Assembly: GCA_902517885.1 (NCBI GenBank)
Contig: CABYDZ010000007.1
Span: 1 to 47,136 of the forward strand
Reading direction: 5' to 3'
DNA from: an uncultured Pelagibacteraceae bacterium
GTDB taxonomy: Bacteria; Pseudomonadota; Alphaproteobacteria; Pelagibacterales; AG-422-B15
Length of the DNA stretch: 47,136 nucleotides
Under the pieces are notes generated by a model. The model saw only the letters and a program-made list of their open reading frames with translations. It was not told where the DNA came from and did not search any database. Made by a program: the position numbers and the translations under genes. How positions within the stretch are numbered: position 1 is the first letter of the stretch; every line of letters starts with the position of its first letter. This document shows positions 33,753 to 44,978 of the stretch, piece by piece.

Positions 33753-34760
33753 ATGAAGAATTCTTACACTAAACCTAACTTAAAAACTAAGTATTTTGAA
33801 GACTTATTCAATTCGCTTCCATCAATGGAGAATAAATCAGTCGCCATTACAGGCACAACTTCGGGATTAGGGTTTTATGCAGCTGAGTCAGTTGCTAAGC
33901 TTGGTGCACGAGTATTATTACTAAATCGTCCATCAGATAGAGCTGAAACTTCTTATGCCTTGTTAAATGATAACTGCTCAAATGGAGATCTTCATAAAGT
34001 AGATTGTGATCTTCAAAGCTTTGAATCAGTTAAATCAGCGTCATTAAAAGTAAGTGAAATTTGTACAGATGGCCTAGATGTCTTATGTAATAATGCTGGT
34101 GTTATGGCACTCAAAGACAAAGCTACAATTGATGGTTTTGATGTACAGATGCAAACAAATCATCTTTCTCATTTTCTTCTTACTAAGTTATGTATGCCAT
34201 TATTAGATAAAGCATCACAATTAAGAAATGAAGCAAGAATCGTTAATCATTCAAGCATTGCACGCACTCAAGCAAAGAAATTAAAAGAAAAATTTTTTGA
34301 AAAAAAGGGTGGTAACTTAGGTGGAGACAAAGGCAGTATGATATTTGGCACCGGTCGTTGGGAACGTTATGCTCAAACAAAACTTGCTAATGCTGCGTTT
34401 ACTGCTTGTTTGCACGAGAAATTACAGAATAAAAATTCAAAGATTAGAGCAATGGTTGCACATCCTGGTCTTGCAGAAAGTGATTTACAATCTACGACTG
34501 TTGAAGATGGCGGTTTGGGTAGTTTTTTTACAAAATATATGATGAAGTTTGGTCAGTCTGAAAAGGACGGAACCTTAGGATTATTAAGGTGTATCGCTGA
34601 TCCTAAAATTAATTCAGGATCAATTGTTGGGCCTGGTTTAAAAGGAGCTAAGGGTAAAGCAAAATCATTTCCACTTGAGTCTTTTTACGATAATGATGAG
34701 GTTAAGAATCTACTATGGACTAAAAGCTGTGAGGCTATTGGAGAAAATTTTGAAATATAG
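33753..34760 (+). CDS. Short-chain dehydrogenase/reductase
   Basis: This 335-residue SDR resembles the retinol-dehydrogenase/WWOX-like group. The cofactor motif is TGTTSGLG (33-40), followed by NNAGVM (113-118), Ser167/168 and the catalytic pair Tyr206/Lys210 (YAQTK). Arginine at 59 after the second strand suggests NADP preference. It starts ten bases before mmsA with the same orientation, so the two are probably co-transcribed. The substrate is unknown. Confidence 0.87.
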   Translation: MKNSYTKPNLKTKYFEDLFNSLPSMENKSVAITGTTSGLGFYAAESVAKLGARVLLLNRPSDRAETSYALLNDNCSNGDLHKVDCDLQSFESVKSASLKVSEICTDGLDVLCNNAGVMALKDKATIDGFDVQMQTNHLSHFLLTKLCMPLLDKASQLRNEARIVNHSSIARTQAKKLKEKFFEKKGGNLGGDKGSMIFGTGRWERYAQTKLANAAFTACLHEKLQNKNSKIRAMVAHPGLAESDLQSTTVEDGGLGSFFTKYMMKFGQSEKDGTLGLLRCIADPKINSGSIVGPGLKGAKGKAKSFPLESFYDNDEVKNLLWTKSCEAIGENFEI

Positions 34761-34769
34761 GAATGTCTA

Positions 34770-36263
34770 ATGAAAGTAATTAATCAGTTTATTAATGGTA
34801 AAGAACATATTAGTAAATCTGAGCGGTTTGGTGATGTATTTAATCCTGCGAATGGAGAAAAAACAAAAAAAGTCTCATTTGCTAATTCTGAGGATGTAAA
34901 GCTTGCAATAGAATGTGCAGTTGAAGCAGGAAAAAGATGGGCTGCAACTCCACCTTTAACAAGATCAAGAGTTTTTTTTAGGTTCAAAAATTTAATTCTG
35001 CGAGACATGGATAAGCTTGCACTGGAACTGACTTCTGAACATGGTAAAATTTTATCTGATTCAGCAGGTTCAATTACCAGGGGCATGGAAGTTGTAGAAT
35101 TTGCCTGTGGTATTCCTCATCTTCTTAAAGGAGAATACTCTGAGAACGTAGGATCCGATATTGATAGTTGGAGCATGAGACAGCCATTGGGTGTAAGCGT
35201 TGGTATTTCTCCATTTAATTTTCCTGCCATGGTTCCAATGTGGATGTTTGTTATATCGATAGCATGTGGCAATTCATTTATTCTTAAGCCAAGTGAAAAA
35301 GATCCAACTGTTCCTTATATGATGGCTGAATTGTTAAAAGAAGCTGGGCTTCCAGATGGAGTATTTAATGTAATTAATGGCGATAAAGAAGCAGTTGATT
35401 TATTAATAACTGATCCAGCTGTAGATTCAGTAAGCTTTGTAGGATCAACCCCAGTTGCTGAATATATTTATCATACATCTTCAAAGCACAATAAAAGAGT
35501 ACAGTCCTTGGGTGGCGCTAAAAATCATATGGTTGTTATGCCTGATGCTGATCTTGATCAAGTCGTTGATGGGTTAATTGGTGCAGGATACGGTTCAGCT
35601 GGGGAGAGATGTATGGCTCTATCTGTCGCTGTCGCTGTTGGCGATGTAGGTGATAAGCTAATTGAAAAATTAACACCTCGCGTTCAAAACTTGAAGGTAG
35701 GTCCTGGAACTGATCCAGAAGTTGAAATGGGCCCACTGATTAGTGATGTTCATCTTGCAAAAGTTAAAAGCTATGTTGATGCAGGGGTATCTGAAGGAGC
35801 TGAATTAATTGTTGATGGAAGATCGATTTCACTTCAAGGATATGAAAATGGATATTTTATAGGAGGCTGTTTGTTTGATCATGTTAAAGAAGATATGAAG
35901 ATATATAGAGAGGAAATATTTGGTCCTGTACTGTCAGTTGTGCACCAACCAACTTTTAATGATGCCTTAAAAATGGTTAATGATCACGAATTTGGAAACG
36001 GTACCACTATTTATACTCGAGATGGAGATACTGCTCGTGCATTCTCTAATCAATGTAAGATCGGTATGGTAGGTGTTAATGTACCCATACCAGTTCCAAT
36101 GGCTTTTCACAGTTTTGGCGGATGGAAAAGATCGTTATTTGGTGATCACGCAATGCACGGCATGGATGGAGTAAGGTTTTTTACACGATTGAAAACAGTA
36201 ACTTCAAGATGGCCGACTGGCATGAGAGAAGGTGCGGAATTTACAATTCCAACGATGAAATAA
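34770..36263 (+). CDS. mmsA: Methylmalonate-semialdehyde dehydrogenase (CoA-acylating)
   Basis: This 497-residue aldehyde dehydrogenase converts methylmalonate semialdehyde or malonate semialdehyde to propionyl-CoA or acetyl-CoA in valine, beta-alanine and inositol breakdown. The catalytic Cys281 lies in GSAGERCMALSVAV, and LGGAKNHMVVMPDADLDQ is diagnostic of the CoA-acylating MmsA group; no conserved glutamate is present at the hydrolytic position. The other genes of valine or inositol degradation are not in the window. It follows the SDR gene by nine bases. Confidence 0.93.
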   Translation: MKVINQFINGKEHISKSERFGDVFNPANGEKTKKVSFANSEDVKLAIECAVEAGKRWAATPPLTRSRVFFRFKNLILRDMDKLALELTSEHGKILSDSAGSITRGMEVVEFACGIPHLLKGEYSENVGSDIDSWSMRQPLGVSVGISPFNFPAMVPMWMFVISIACGNSFILKPSEKDPTVPYMMAELLKEAGLPDGVFNVINGDKEAVDLLITDPAVDSVSFVGSTPVAEYIYHTSSKHNKRVQSLGGAKNHMVVMPDADLDQVVDGLIGAGYGSAGERCMALSVAVAVGDVGDKLIEKLTPRVQNLKVGPGTDPEVEMGPLISDVHLAKVKSYVDAGVSEGAELIVDGRSISLQGYENGYFIGGCLFDHVKEDMKIYREEIFGPVLSVVHQPTFNDALKMVNDHEFGNGTTIYTRDGDTARAFSNQCKIGMVGVNVPIPVPMAFHSFGGWKRSLFGDHAMHGMDGVRFFTRLKTVTSRWPTGMREGAEFTIPTMK

Positions 36264-36326
36264 TTTAGATTCTTAGCTTGATTTTAATCTCTATCTAGTT
36301 AGTTTACGGACTGTAAATATTCTCAG

Positions 36327-37289
36327 ATGAAAAATAAAAAAATATCACTTATTGGAGCTGGTCAAATTGGAGGTACGTTAGCCCATCTCGCAGCAATAAA
36401 AGAATTAGGTGATGTTGTTCTTTTTGACTTAATGGCTGGTTTAGCTAAAGGAAAAGCATTAGATATTTCACAGTCATCGGCAATTGATGGCTTTAATGTT
36501 TCCCTATCGGGAACAGACAATTACGAAGATACTCGAGACTCTGATGTTATCATAATTACTGCTGGCGTGCCAAGAAAACCAGGCATGACAAGAGACGATC
36601 TATTAGGCACCAACTTGAAAATCATAAAACAAGTTGCTGAAGGTATCAAATCTACATCACCTAACGCTTTTGTGATTTGTATCACAAATCCACTAGATGT
36701 AATTGTAATGGCACTTCAAAAATATTCTGGCTTACCAAAAAATAAAGTGATTGGTATGGCAGGCGTGCTGGATACTTCAAGATTTAAATATTTCTTATCA
36801 CAAGAGCTAAATGTACCTATAAGTGAAGTAGACTCATTCGTTTTGGGTGGACATGGTGATACCATGGTTCCCGTTCCTAATAGAACAACAGTTAGTGGTA
36901 AGCCCTTGATGGATTTGGTAAACCAAGGTCAAATATCCCAACCAAGACTTGATGAAATTATTGACAGAACGCGCAAAGGTGGGGCGGAGGTAGTAAAATT
37001 GTTAGAAGTTGGGTCTGCATTTTATGGTCCTGCAGCATCTGGAATTGAAATGGCTGACTCATATCTAAATGACAAAAAGAAAACTCTGCCGTGTGCTGCA
37101 CATTTAAATGGGGAATATGGGGTTACGGATCTTTATGTTGGTGTTCCGGTTATTATCGGATCAAGAGGAATTGAACAAGTTGTTGAATTAGACTTAGATG
37201 CTGAAGAAAAAAAACATTTTGATACTTCAATAGAAGCTGTGAGTGAATTATTTGATGCAGCTAAAAATATAGATCCCTCATTAAAGTAA
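36327..37289 (+). CDS. mdh: Malate dehydrogenase
   Basis: This 320-residue enzyme is of the lactate-dehydrogenase-like MDH type found in alphaproteobacteria. It has [11 protein letters not shown] (10-20), Asp34 for NAD specificity, substrate arginines 83 and 89 ([13 protein letters not shown]) and catalytic His176 ([10 protein letters not shown]). It starts the mdh-sucCD-sucAB-lpd operon. The 63-base gap upstream contains a small TTTAC/GTAAA hairpin but no convincing promoter. Confidence 0.96.
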   Translation: MKNKKISLIGAGQIGGTLAHLAAIKELGDVVLFDLMAGLAKGKALDISQSSAIDGFNVSLSGTDNYEDTRDSDVIIITAGVPRKPGMTRDDLLGTNLKIIKQVAEGIKSTSPNAFVICITNPLDVIVMALQKYSGLPKNKVIGMAGVLDTSRFKYFLSQELNVPISEVDSFVLGGHGDTMVPVPNRTTVSGKPLMDLVNQGQISQPRLDEIIDRTRKGGAEVVKLLEVGSAFYGPAASGIEMADSYLNDKKKTLPCAAHLNGEYGVTDLYVGVPVIIGSRGIEQVVELDLDAEEKKHFDTSIEAVSELFDAAKNIDPSLK

Positions 37290-37291
37290 GT

Positions 37292-38449
37292 ATGAACATT
37301 CACGAATATCAAGCTAAAGATTTGTTTAGAAGTTATAACATCCCTGTTTCATTAGGCTCTGTAGCATATAGTGCAGATGAAATTGAAAAAGCTGTAAATG
37401 AAGTTGAGGGTCCAGTATGGGTGGTTAAGGCCCAAATACATGCAGGAGGAAGAGGAAAAGGTGGAGGAGTCAAAGTTGTTTCATCTAAAGAAGAAGCCTT
37501 AAATGAAGCAAAAAAAATGTATGGCATGAATTTAGTTACCCCCCAAACTGGAGCATCAGGTAAAGAGGTTAATCGAATTTATATTGAAAATGGTTCTGAT
37601 ATAGAAAAAGAATTATATCTTTCATGTCTACTAGACCGATCAACTAGTAAAGTTGCATTTATAGTTTCTAAAATGGGAGGCATGGATATTGAGGCTGTCG
37701 CCGCGGACACACCTGAAAATATTACTACAGTTCAAATTGAACCATCAATAGGTGTTACAAATAATGATATTGAAATGATTCAAAAGGCTTTTGAAATAGG
37801 AGATGATTTGAACAATCAATTGTCAGACTTGATTAAAAATATGTACCTATTTTTTCTTGAAAAAGATGCAAGTCTTGTTGAGGTTAATCCTCTGATAGTG
37901 ACAAATACAAAGAAACTTTTATGTTTAGACGCTAAAGTCAACTTTGATGATAATGCAATTTATAGACATCCCGAAATTGAAGAATTAAGAGATGAAAATG
38001 AAGAAGATGAGTATGAAAGAGAAGCAGCAAAATACGACCTTGCCTATATTAAATTGGATGGAAATATAGGATGCATGGTTAATGGAGCTGGACTTGCGAT
38101 GGCTAGTCTTGATATTATTAAAATGTATGGCGGTGAACCTGCAAATTTCTTAGATGTTGGAGGGGGCGCGTCAAAAGAAAAAGTCTCGAGTGCTTTTAAA
38201 ATCATCCTTTCAGACCAAGGTGTGAAAGGGATACTAGTGAATATTTTTGGCGGCATCATGAGATGTGATGTTATTGCTGAGGGAATTGTTTCTGCTGCAA
38301 AGGAATTAAAAATTTCCGTTCCTCTTGTTGTTAGATTAGAAGGTACTAATGTGGATCAAGGAAAGAAGATTCTTGAAAATTCAGGAATAGAAATCATTTC
38401 TGCGAAGGACCTTGATGATGCTGCAAAAAAAATAGTTAAGCTTGTTTAA
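37292..38449 (+). CDS. sucC: Succinyl-CoA synthetase beta subunit
   Basis: This 385-residue ATP-grasp subunit binds nucleotide and succinate. Motifs: [15 protein letters not shown] at the start, [16 protein letters not shown] for nucleotide binding, LVEVNPLIV and [14 protein letters not shown]. It begins two bases after mdh and shares one base with sucD (TAATG). Confidence 0.97.
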   Translation: MNIHEYQAKDLFRSYNIPVSLGSVAYSADEIEKAVNEVEGPVWVVKAQIHAGGRGKGGGVKVVSSKEEALNEAKKMYGMNLVTPQTGASGKEVNRIYIENGSDIEKELYLSCLLDRSTSKVAFIVSKMGGMDIEAVAADTPENITTVQIEPSIGVTNNDIEMIQKAFEIGDDLNNQLSDLIKNMYLFFLEKDASLVEVNPLIVTNTKKLLCLDAKVNFDDNAIYRHPEIEELRDENEEDEYEREAAKYDLAYIKLDGNIGCMVNGAGLAMASLDIIKMYGGEPANFLDVGGGASKEKVSSAFKIILSDQGVKGILVNIFGGIMRCDVIAEGIVSAAKELKISVPLVVRLEGTNVDQGKKILENSGIEIISAKDLDDAAKKIVKLV

Positions 38450-39330
38450 TGTCTGTAATAGTTAATAAAGATACAAGAGTTATTTGCCAGGGGTTTACTG
38501 GAGCGCAAGGAACATTTCATTCTGAGCAGGCTATCAAATATGGGACCAATATGGTTGGAGGTGTCACACCTAAAAAGGGTGGATCTATGCATCTTGAACT
38601 TCCAGTTTTTGATACAGTAAAAGAAGCAAAAGAAAAAACTAATGCTAATGCTACAGTTATTTATGTTCCACCGCCTTATGCGGCAAATGCGATCATTGAA
38701 GCAATTGATAGTGAGATTGAATTAATTGTTTGCATCACAGAAGGTATTCCCGTGATGGATATGATGAAAGTTAAAGATAAATTAAGCTCTTCATCTTCAA
38801 GATTAATTGGCCCTAACTGTCCAGGAATAATTACGCCCGATGAATGCAAAATAGGCATCATGCCAGCTCACATTCATAAAAAAGGTAATGTAGGTATTGT
38901 CTCACGCTCAGGAACTCTCACTTATGAGGCTGTATATCAAACAACAGTAGCAGGCTTGGGTCAATCTACATGTATTGGCATAGGAGGAGATCCAATAAAT
39001 GGCACTAATTTTATTGATTGTTTAGATTTATTCCTTTCTGATCCAGAAACTGAGTCAATAATTATGATTGGCGAAATTGGAGGATCAGCAGAAGAGGAAG
39101 CTGCTGAATTTTTAAAGAAACAAACTACAAAAAAACCTACGGTGGGCTTTATTGCTGGGACTTCAGCTCCACCAGGCAGAAGAATGGGGCATGCTGGTGC
39201 AATTGTTTCTGGTGGTAAAGGCGGAGCAGACGACAAAATTGAAGCAATGAAAGAAGCCGGCATTAAAATTTCAAATTCTCCAGCTGCATTAGGGTCGACT
39301 TTACTTGAGGTATTGAAGAATCAAATCTAA
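38449..39330 (+). CDS. sucD: Succinyl-CoA synthetase alpha subunit
   Basis: This 293-residue subunit binds CoA and carries the phosphohistidine His248 ([11 protein letters not shown]). The CoA motif [14 protein letters not shown] (15-28) and the [10 protein letters not shown] loop are clear. It makes substrate-level ATP or GTP in the TCA cycle and is coupled to sucC by overlap. Confidence 0.97.
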   Translation: MSVIVNKDTRVICQGFTGAQGTFHSEQAIKYGTNMVGGVTPKKGGSMHLELPVFDTVKEAKEKTNANATVIYVPPPYAANAIIEAIDSEIELIVCITEGIPVMDMMKVKDKLSSSSSRLIGPNCPGIITPDECKIGIMPAHIHKKGNVGIVSRSGTLTYEAVYQTTVAGLGQSTCIGIGGDPINGTNFIDCLDLFLSDPETESIIMIGEIGGSAEEEAAEFLKKQTTKKPTVGFIAGTSAPPGRRMGHAGAIVSGGKGGADDKIEAMKEAGIKISNSPAALGSTLLEVLKNQI

Positions 39331-39344
39331 AGTAATTTTACTCA

Positions 39345-42302
39345 ATGGCTAAAACCTCAACAAATGATATTTTTGACAAAACATCTTTCTTACATGGTTC
39401 AAATGCTACCTACATTGAACAAATGTATGAAAAGTATCAAGCTGATCCAAGCCAAATACCAGAAGATTGGCAAACATTCTTCTCAGGATTATCAAAAAAT
39501 TTAAATGAACAAAATATTTTAAGAGCTAGTTGGTCAAATAACGATTTTCAAACTGAAGAAGACCTAGCAATAAATATTAATAGTTCTTGGGAAAAAAAGT
39601 CCTACAAAGCAAATGAAAATACCAGTACAAATATTTCTTCAGACGAATTAAAAGAACAAATATACGACTCAATCAGGGCGATAAGACTAATCCGAGCTTT
39701 TAGAGTTAATGGCCATTTAGCATCTAATCTTGATCCATTAAATTTAAAAGAAATTAAAAATTACCCCGAATTAGATTACAGAAATTATGGATTTGAAGAG
39801 AAAGACCTTAGTAAAGAAATATTTATTGATGGTAGTCTTGGGCTCAATTTCACAACATTAAATGAAATTATTAGTATTTTAAAAGAGACATACTGTGGAT
39901 CAATAGGTGTAGAATTTGTTCACATTCAGGACGCAGATCAAAAACAATGGGTTCAAGAAAGAATAGAGGAAGTTAGAAATAAAACTCAATTTACTTCAAA
40001 TGGAAAAAAAGCAATTTTCAAACGTTTGCTAGAAGCAGAAATGTTTGAGAAGTTCTTAGACAAAAAATTTATTGGCACAAAACGATTTGGATTAGTTGGC
40101 AGTGAGGCAACTGTTCCAGGGATAGAGCAAATAATCAAACAAAGTTGTTTATCTGGAATTGAAGATATTTATATAGGTACAGCTCACAGAGGAAGGTTGA
40201 CATTATTATCATCAGTTATGGAGGTACCTTTGAGGTCCATCATGGCAAAGTTTGAAGGTGGCGGCGAAGATCCCAACGAAATACTTGGATCGGGTGATGT
40301 TAAATATCATTTAGGCATTTCTAGCGATAGGGAATTTGATGATAAAAAGATTCATCTTTCTTTAACTCCGAATCCATCCCATCTTGAGGCAGTTGATCCT
40401 GTTGTGATGGGAAAGGTCAGAGCAGAGCAAACTTTACTTAAAGACAAAACCAATGACAAAGTCATGGGTCTCCTCATTCATGGTGATGCAGCTATGGCAG
40501 GTCAAGGAGTAGTTGCTGAAACATTTGCTATGTCACAATTAAGAGGTTTTCGAACTGGAGGAACAATTCATTTTGTAATCAATAATCAAATAGGTTTTAC
40601 AACTGTGCCCCATTATGGACGATCAGCTCCTTATTGTACTGAAATTGCTAAGATTATTCAGGCACCTATATTTCACGTTAATGGAGATGATGTAGAGTCT
40701 GTAGTTCATGTTTGCAGGCTTGCTGTTGAATTCAGGAATAAATTTAAGACGGATGTAGTTGTAGACATGTTTTGCTATCGTAGAGCCGGCCATAACGAAA
40801 TGGATTTGCCAGAATTTACTCAACCATTAATGTACCAAAAAATCAAAGAGCATTCGACGACTTTAAACATATATCAGCAAAGATTGATCGGTGAGGGTGT
40901 ATTAACTTCGGATGAGATTGACAATGAGATTTCATTATATAATAAAAAGTTAAATGAAGAGCTAGCATCTGCAAAATCTTATAAACCCAATAAAGCCGAC
41001 TGGCTTGAGGGCTCATGGAAAGGAATAAATGTTGCATCTATTGATGCTAGACGGGGACAAACGTCTATATCAGAAGATGAATTTAAAAAAATTGGAAAAG
41101 AAATTCATCAAATACCCAAAGAATTTAGTCCTCATAAAAGAATCAAAAAAATTTATGATGATCGCCTCAACAGTATTAACGAGGGAAAAGGAGTAGATTG
41201 GTCGACCGCTGAGTCTCTCGCGTTTGCATCACTATTGGCTGAAGGATATGGTGTAAGGCTTTCAGGACAAGACTCTGGTAGAGGAACTTTTAGTCAAAGA
41301 CACTCTGTGCTCTATGATCAAGTTAACGAAGATAGGTTTGTGCCTCTGAGGCATTTTAGAAACGAACAGGGCTTCTTTGAAATCATCGATAGTTTTTTGT
41401 CTGAGTATGGAGTCCTTGGATTTGAATATGGTTATTCTCAAGTAGATCCTCGAACCTTAGTTCTGTGGGAGGGACAATTTGGTGATTTTGCAAATAATGC
41501 ACAAACTATAATTGATCAGTTTATTACTACGGGTGAAAGAAAATGGTTAAGAATGTCAGGACTAACACTCTTGCTGCCTCATGGACATGAAGGCCAAGGT
41601 CCTGAACATACAAGTGGAAGACTAGAGAGATTCTTACAACTCTGTGCTGAAGATAATATTCAAGTAGTTAACTGCACTTCACCCGCAAATTACTTTCATG
41701 TTCTAAGAAGACAGTTGCTTAGGGATTTTCGTAAACCGCTTGTGATAATGACTCCTAAATCAACGCTTAGACATAAAAAGAATGTTTCTGATATTGCTGA
41801 GTTTACAAACGGTTCAACTTTTCACCGTATTTTAAGAAAAGAACTTTCTAAAATTGAAAAATCTAAAATTAATAGACTACTTCTTTGCTCAGGAAAAATT
41901 TATTTTGAGTTAGATGATTATATTGAGAAGCGTAAATTAGAAAATATTCAAATTTTAAGGTTTGATCAATTGTATCCGTTTCCTTATGAAGCTTTAAAAG
42001 AAGAATTGCTAGAGTATCCTCAGGCTGAAATTTACTGGGTTCAAGAAGAACCTTCAAATATGGGCGCATTTCGCTTTGTAAAGCATAGAGTAGAGTCAGT
42101 TAACCAATCAATAACTGGTAAATATGAAGAACTCTTATTTATTGGAAGGAAAGCATCTGCTTCCCCTGCAACAGGAATAGCTAATCGTCACGCTGAAAAC
42201 CAATTAAATATTCTAAGACTAGCTACGGAATCAGAAAGAAGCGAAATAAAAGACAATAAAGATGGGGTATCTCTTGTAAAGTTCAAACTGCCAATTGAAT
42301 AA
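39345..42302 (+). CDS. sucA: 2-oxoglutarate dehydrogenase E1 component
   Basis: This 985-residue thiamine-diphosphate enzyme decarboxylates 2-oxoglutarate. The N-terminal E2-binding segment (FLHGSNATYIEQMYEKYQ) is normal. The catalytic core shows TAHRGRLTLLSSV, LTPNPSHLEAVDPVV, HGDAAMAGQGVV and FRNEQGFFEIIDS, and the C-terminal part shows LLPHGHEGQGPEHTS. The length is in the usual 930-1000 range. It lies 14 bases after sucD. Confidence 0.97.
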   Translation: MAKTSTNDIFDKTSFLHGSNATYIEQMYEKYQADPSQIPEDWQTFFSGLSKNLNEQNILRASWSNNDFQTEEDLAININSSWEKKSYKANENTSTNISSDELKEQIYDSIRAIRLIRAFRVNGHLASNLDPLNLKEIKNYPELDYRNYGFEEKDLSKEIFIDGSLGLNFTTLNEIISILKETYCGSIGVEFVHIQDADQKQWVQERIEEVRNKTQFTSNGKKAIFKRLLEAEMFEKFLDKKFIGTKRFGLVGSEATVPGIEQIIKQSCLSGIEDIYIGTAHRGRLTLLSSVMEVPLRSIMAKFEGGGEDPNEILGSGDVKYHLGISSDREFDDKKIHLSLTPNPSHLEAVDPVVMGKVRAEQTLLKDKTNDKVMGLLIHGDAAMAGQGVVAETFAMSQLRGFRTGGTIHFVINNQIGFTTVPHYGRSAPYCTEIAKIIQAPIFHVNGDDVESVVHVCRLAVEFRNKFKTDVVVDMFCYRRAGHNEMDLPEFTQPLMYQKIKEHSTTLNIYQQRLIGEGVLTSDEIDNEISLYNKKLNEELASAKSYKPNKADWLEGSWKGINVASIDARRGQTSISEDEFKKIGKEIHQIPKEFSPHKRIKKIYDDRLNSINEGKGVDWSTAESLAFASLLAEGYGVRLSGQDSGRGTFSQRHSVLYDQVNEDRFVPLRHFRNEQGFFEIIDSFLSEYGVLGFEYGYSQVDPRTLVLWEGQFGDFANNAQTIIDQFITTGERKWLRMSGLTLLLPHGHEGQGPEHTSGRLERFLQLCAEDNIQVVNCTSPANYFHVLRRQLLRDFRKPLVIMTPKSTLRHKKNVSDIAEFTNGSTFHRILRKELSKIEKSKINRLLLCSGKIYFELDDYIEKRKLENIQILRFDQLYPFPYEALKEELLEYPQAEIYWVQEEPSNMGAFRFVKHRVESVNQSITGKYEELLFIGRKASASPATGIANRHAENQLNILRLATESERSEIKDNKDGVSLVKFKLPIE

Positions 42303-42328
42303 TATTGTTAAAGTGTTAAATAATTAGT

Positions 42329-43585
42329 ATGTCCGTAGATATAAAAGTACCATCTCTTGGTGAGAGTGTTGTGGAAGCAACTGTTGCTAAGTGGTATAAA
42401 AATGAGGGAGACAGCGTTACAATAGATGAACCACTGCTTGAGTTAGAAACGGATAAAGTGACTCTTGAAGTTCCTTCCCCTGCTTCTGGATTGATTGAAA
42501 AAATTTCATCGCCTGAAGGATCAACAGTCGAGGTAGGCGCATTATTGGGAGCCATCAATGATACTGCAGAAGTAAAAAAAGCTCCTGAAAATTCTGAGAA
42601 AATAGTTACCACTAAAGAAGAAAAGCCCAAAGAAGAACTGATGGTGGAAAAGCCAGTTATACAAGAATCAAGTGTACCTTTGGACAATACTCCAAAAGAA
42701 ATTCTTGAGAGTAAAGTCTCAAAACTATCACCTGCAGTTAGGAAAATTGCAGCAGAAAAAAATCTTGATATTGCTCAAGTAGCTACTACTCGTTCAGATG
42801 GAAGGATTACAAAGGGTGATATTTTAGCCTCAAGTAATAATGTTCAAGAACTTTCAACGAAGCCATCAATAAGTAAGGAGCACGGCAGTAAAGAAGAAAG
42901 AGTGCCAATGTCTCGACTAAGACAAACTATAGCTAAACGACTCAAAGATGCACAAAATAATGCAGCCATGCTCACAACATTTAATGAAGTTGATATGGGT
43001 GAATTGATTAGAACTCGTAATGAGCATAAAGATGCTTTTGAGACAAAATATGGAATAAAATTAGGATTTATGTCTTTCTTTGTAAAAGCTTGTATCACAG
43101 CTCTCAAAGACATTCCTGAGGTTAATGCAGAAGTTGAAAATAATGATGTCATATATAAAAATTTTTATAATATTGGTGTTGCAGTAGGAACTGACCAAGG
43201 ATTGGTTGTGCCTGTTATCAGAGATGCTGATCAAAAATCAATAGTAGAAATAGAGCAAGAGATTTTTAATTTAGGACAAAAAGCTCGAACTGGAAAATTA
43301 AGTATCGATGACATGCAAGGTGGTACATTTACAGTTTCGAATGGCGGCGTTTATGGGTCTCTTATGTCTACACCTATTTTAAACCCCCCTCAATCAGGGA
43401 TACTTGGCATGCACAAGATTGAGGAAAGGCCAATTGCGGTAAATGGTGATATTGTAATTAGGCCAATGATGTACCTTGCCCTATCTTACGATCATCGTAT
43501 TGTGGACGGCAAAGGCGCAGTTACTTTTTTGGTTAGAGTTAAAGAAAGTTTAGAAGATCCAAATAGAATTCTACTAGGGGTATAG
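42329..43585 (+). CDS. sucB: 2-oxoglutarate dehydrogenase E2 component (dihydrolipoamide succinyltransferase)
   Basis: This 418-residue core subunit has an N-terminal lipoyl domain with the lipoylated Lys43 ([10 protein letters not shown]), a flexible linker (about 80-115), a peripheral subunit-binding domain ([15 protein letters not shown]) and a catalytic acyltransferase domain ending in HRIVDG with His389 and Asp393. A single lipoyl domain is normal for this E2. It lies 26 bases after sucA. Confidence 0.97.
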   Translation: MSVDIKVPSLGESVVEATVAKWYKNEGDSVTIDEPLLELETDKVTLEVPSPASGLIEKISSPEGSTVEVGALLGAINDTAEVKKAPENSEKIVTTKEEKPKEELMVEKPVIQESSVPLDNTPKEILESKVSKLSPAVRKIAAEKNLDIAQVATTRSDGRITKGDILASSNNVQELSTKPSISKEHGSKEERVPMSRLRQTIAKRLKDAQNNAAMLTTFNEVDMGELIRTRNEHKDAFETKYGIKLGFMSFFVKACITALKDIPEVNAEVENNDVIYKNFYNIGVAVGTDQGLVVPVIRDADQKSIVEIEQEIFNLGQKARTGKLSIDDMQGGTFTVSNGGVYGSLMSTPILNPPQSGILGMHKIEERPIAVNGDIVIRPMMYLALSYDHRIVDGKGAVTFLVRVKESLEDPNRILLGV

Positions 43586-43586
43586 A

Positions 43587-44978
43587 ATGGAAGAATTTGA
43601 TATTACGGTTATAGGTAGCGGACCTGCAGGATATGTTTGTGCAATTAGAGCTGCACAGTTAGGCTACAATGTTTGTTGCATTGAAAAAGGTCAGACTTTA
43701 GGAGGAACATGCCTTAATATTGGCTGTATTCCATCAAAATCTCTTCTTCACTCCTCACATTTATTTGATCAGGCATCGGATCTAAAGAAGTTAGGAATCA
43801 ATTTCGATAATGTTTCCTTTGATCTGAGTAAAATAATGGAAAAAAAATCAGAAAGTGTTGAATCGCTAACTAAAGGAGTTGAATTTTTGTTTAAAAAAAA
43901 CAAAATCAATCGTAAGTCTGGGTTTGCAAAACTAAAGAATATTAATGAAATAGAAATTTTATCAGGTGAAAAATCAGAGATGATTAAATCTGCAAAAATA
44001 ATTATTGCTACTGGATCTGAGGTATCTAGTCCTGATGGAGTAGTGATCGATGAAAAAGATATTTTATCATCTACTGGTGCATTAAGTCTGCAATCAGTTC
44101 CCAATCACTTAGTTGTCATTGGCGCAGGTTATATAGGCCTGGAAATGGGATCCGTTTGGTCACGACTTGGTTCTAAAGTAACAGTCATTGAATATGCAGA
44201 TAGAATTCTTCCAGGAATGGATACAGAAGTATCAAGCAGTTTTCAGAAAATACTCATTAAACAGGGTTTTGACTTTAAACTTTCTACGGCATTAAGATCA
44301 GTAAGCAAAGAAGATGATTCTTTAGCTGTCTCAGTGGAAAACAAGGGGCAAACTATGGATATAGACTGTGACAAGGTTCTAATTTCTACAGGCAGAAGAC
44401 CTTATACCTTTGGATTAAATCTTGAAGAATTGGGAGTTAAATTAAATGATCAAGGTTTTATAATTACTGATAATCATTTTAAAACTTCGATCGATAATAT
44501 ATTTGCAGTGGGTGATTGCAAATTAGGTCCAATGCTAGCCCATAAAGCATCCGAAGAAGGAACTGCGGTTGCGGAGATTATTGATGGGCAGGCTGGACAT
44601 GTAAATTATAATGCAATTCCATCAGTAATATATACAGCGCCAGAAGTTGCTTCAGTGGGTAAAACAGAAGATGAAATAAAAGCTGAAGGCGTTACTTATA
44701 AAGTTGGTAAATTTCCCTTTACTGCAAATGCAAAAGCAAAAGTAATGAACGATACAGGTGGATTTGTAAAGATTTTATCTGATAACAAAACCGATGAAGT
44801 ATTGGGTGTTCATATAATTGGTGCAGACGCAGGCAATATGATTGGTGAGCTTACAGTTGCTATGGAATTTGGAGCATCGGCTGAAGATATAGCCAGAACG
44901 TGCCATGCTCATCCAACATTAACTGAATCGATTAAGGAAGCAGCCCTTAATGTAGAAAATCAAGCTATTCATATCTAG
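43587..44978 (+). CDS. lpd: Dihydrolipoamide dehydrogenase (E3)
   Basis: This 463-residue flavoprotein reoxidises lipoamide with NAD. The redox disulfide is Cys42/Cys47 (GGTCLNIGCIPSK), the FAD motif is GSGPAGYVCA near residue 10, the NAD motif is GAGYIGLEMGSVW, and the C-terminal catalytic His442-Glu447 pair lies in HAHPTLTES. It follows sucB by one base, so it probably serves 2-oxoglutarate dehydrogenase. Its 3' end overlaps the convergent gene by 14 bases. Confidence 0.97.
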   Translation: MEEFDITVIGSGPAGYVCAIRAAQLGYNVCCIEKGQTLGGTCLNIGCIPSKSLLHSSHLFDQASDLKKLGINFDNVSFDLSKIMEKKSESVESLTKGVEFLFKKNKINRKSGFAKLKNINEIEILSGEKSEMIKSAKIIIATGSEVSSPDGVVIDEKDILSSTGALSLQSVPNHLVVIGAGYIGLEMGSVWSRLGSKVTVIEYADRILPGMDTEVSSSFQKILIKQGFDFKLSTALRSVSKEDDSLAVSVENKGQTMDIDCDKVLISTGRRPYTFGLNLEELGVKLNDQGFIITDNHFKTSIDNIFAVGDCKLGPMLAHKASEEGTAVAEIIDGQAGHVNYNAIPSVIYTAPEVASVGKTEDEIKAEGVTYKVGKFPFTANAKAKVMNDTGGFVKILSDNKTDEVLGVHIIGADAGNMIGELTVAMEFGASAEDIARTCHAHPTLTESIKEAALNVENQAIHI

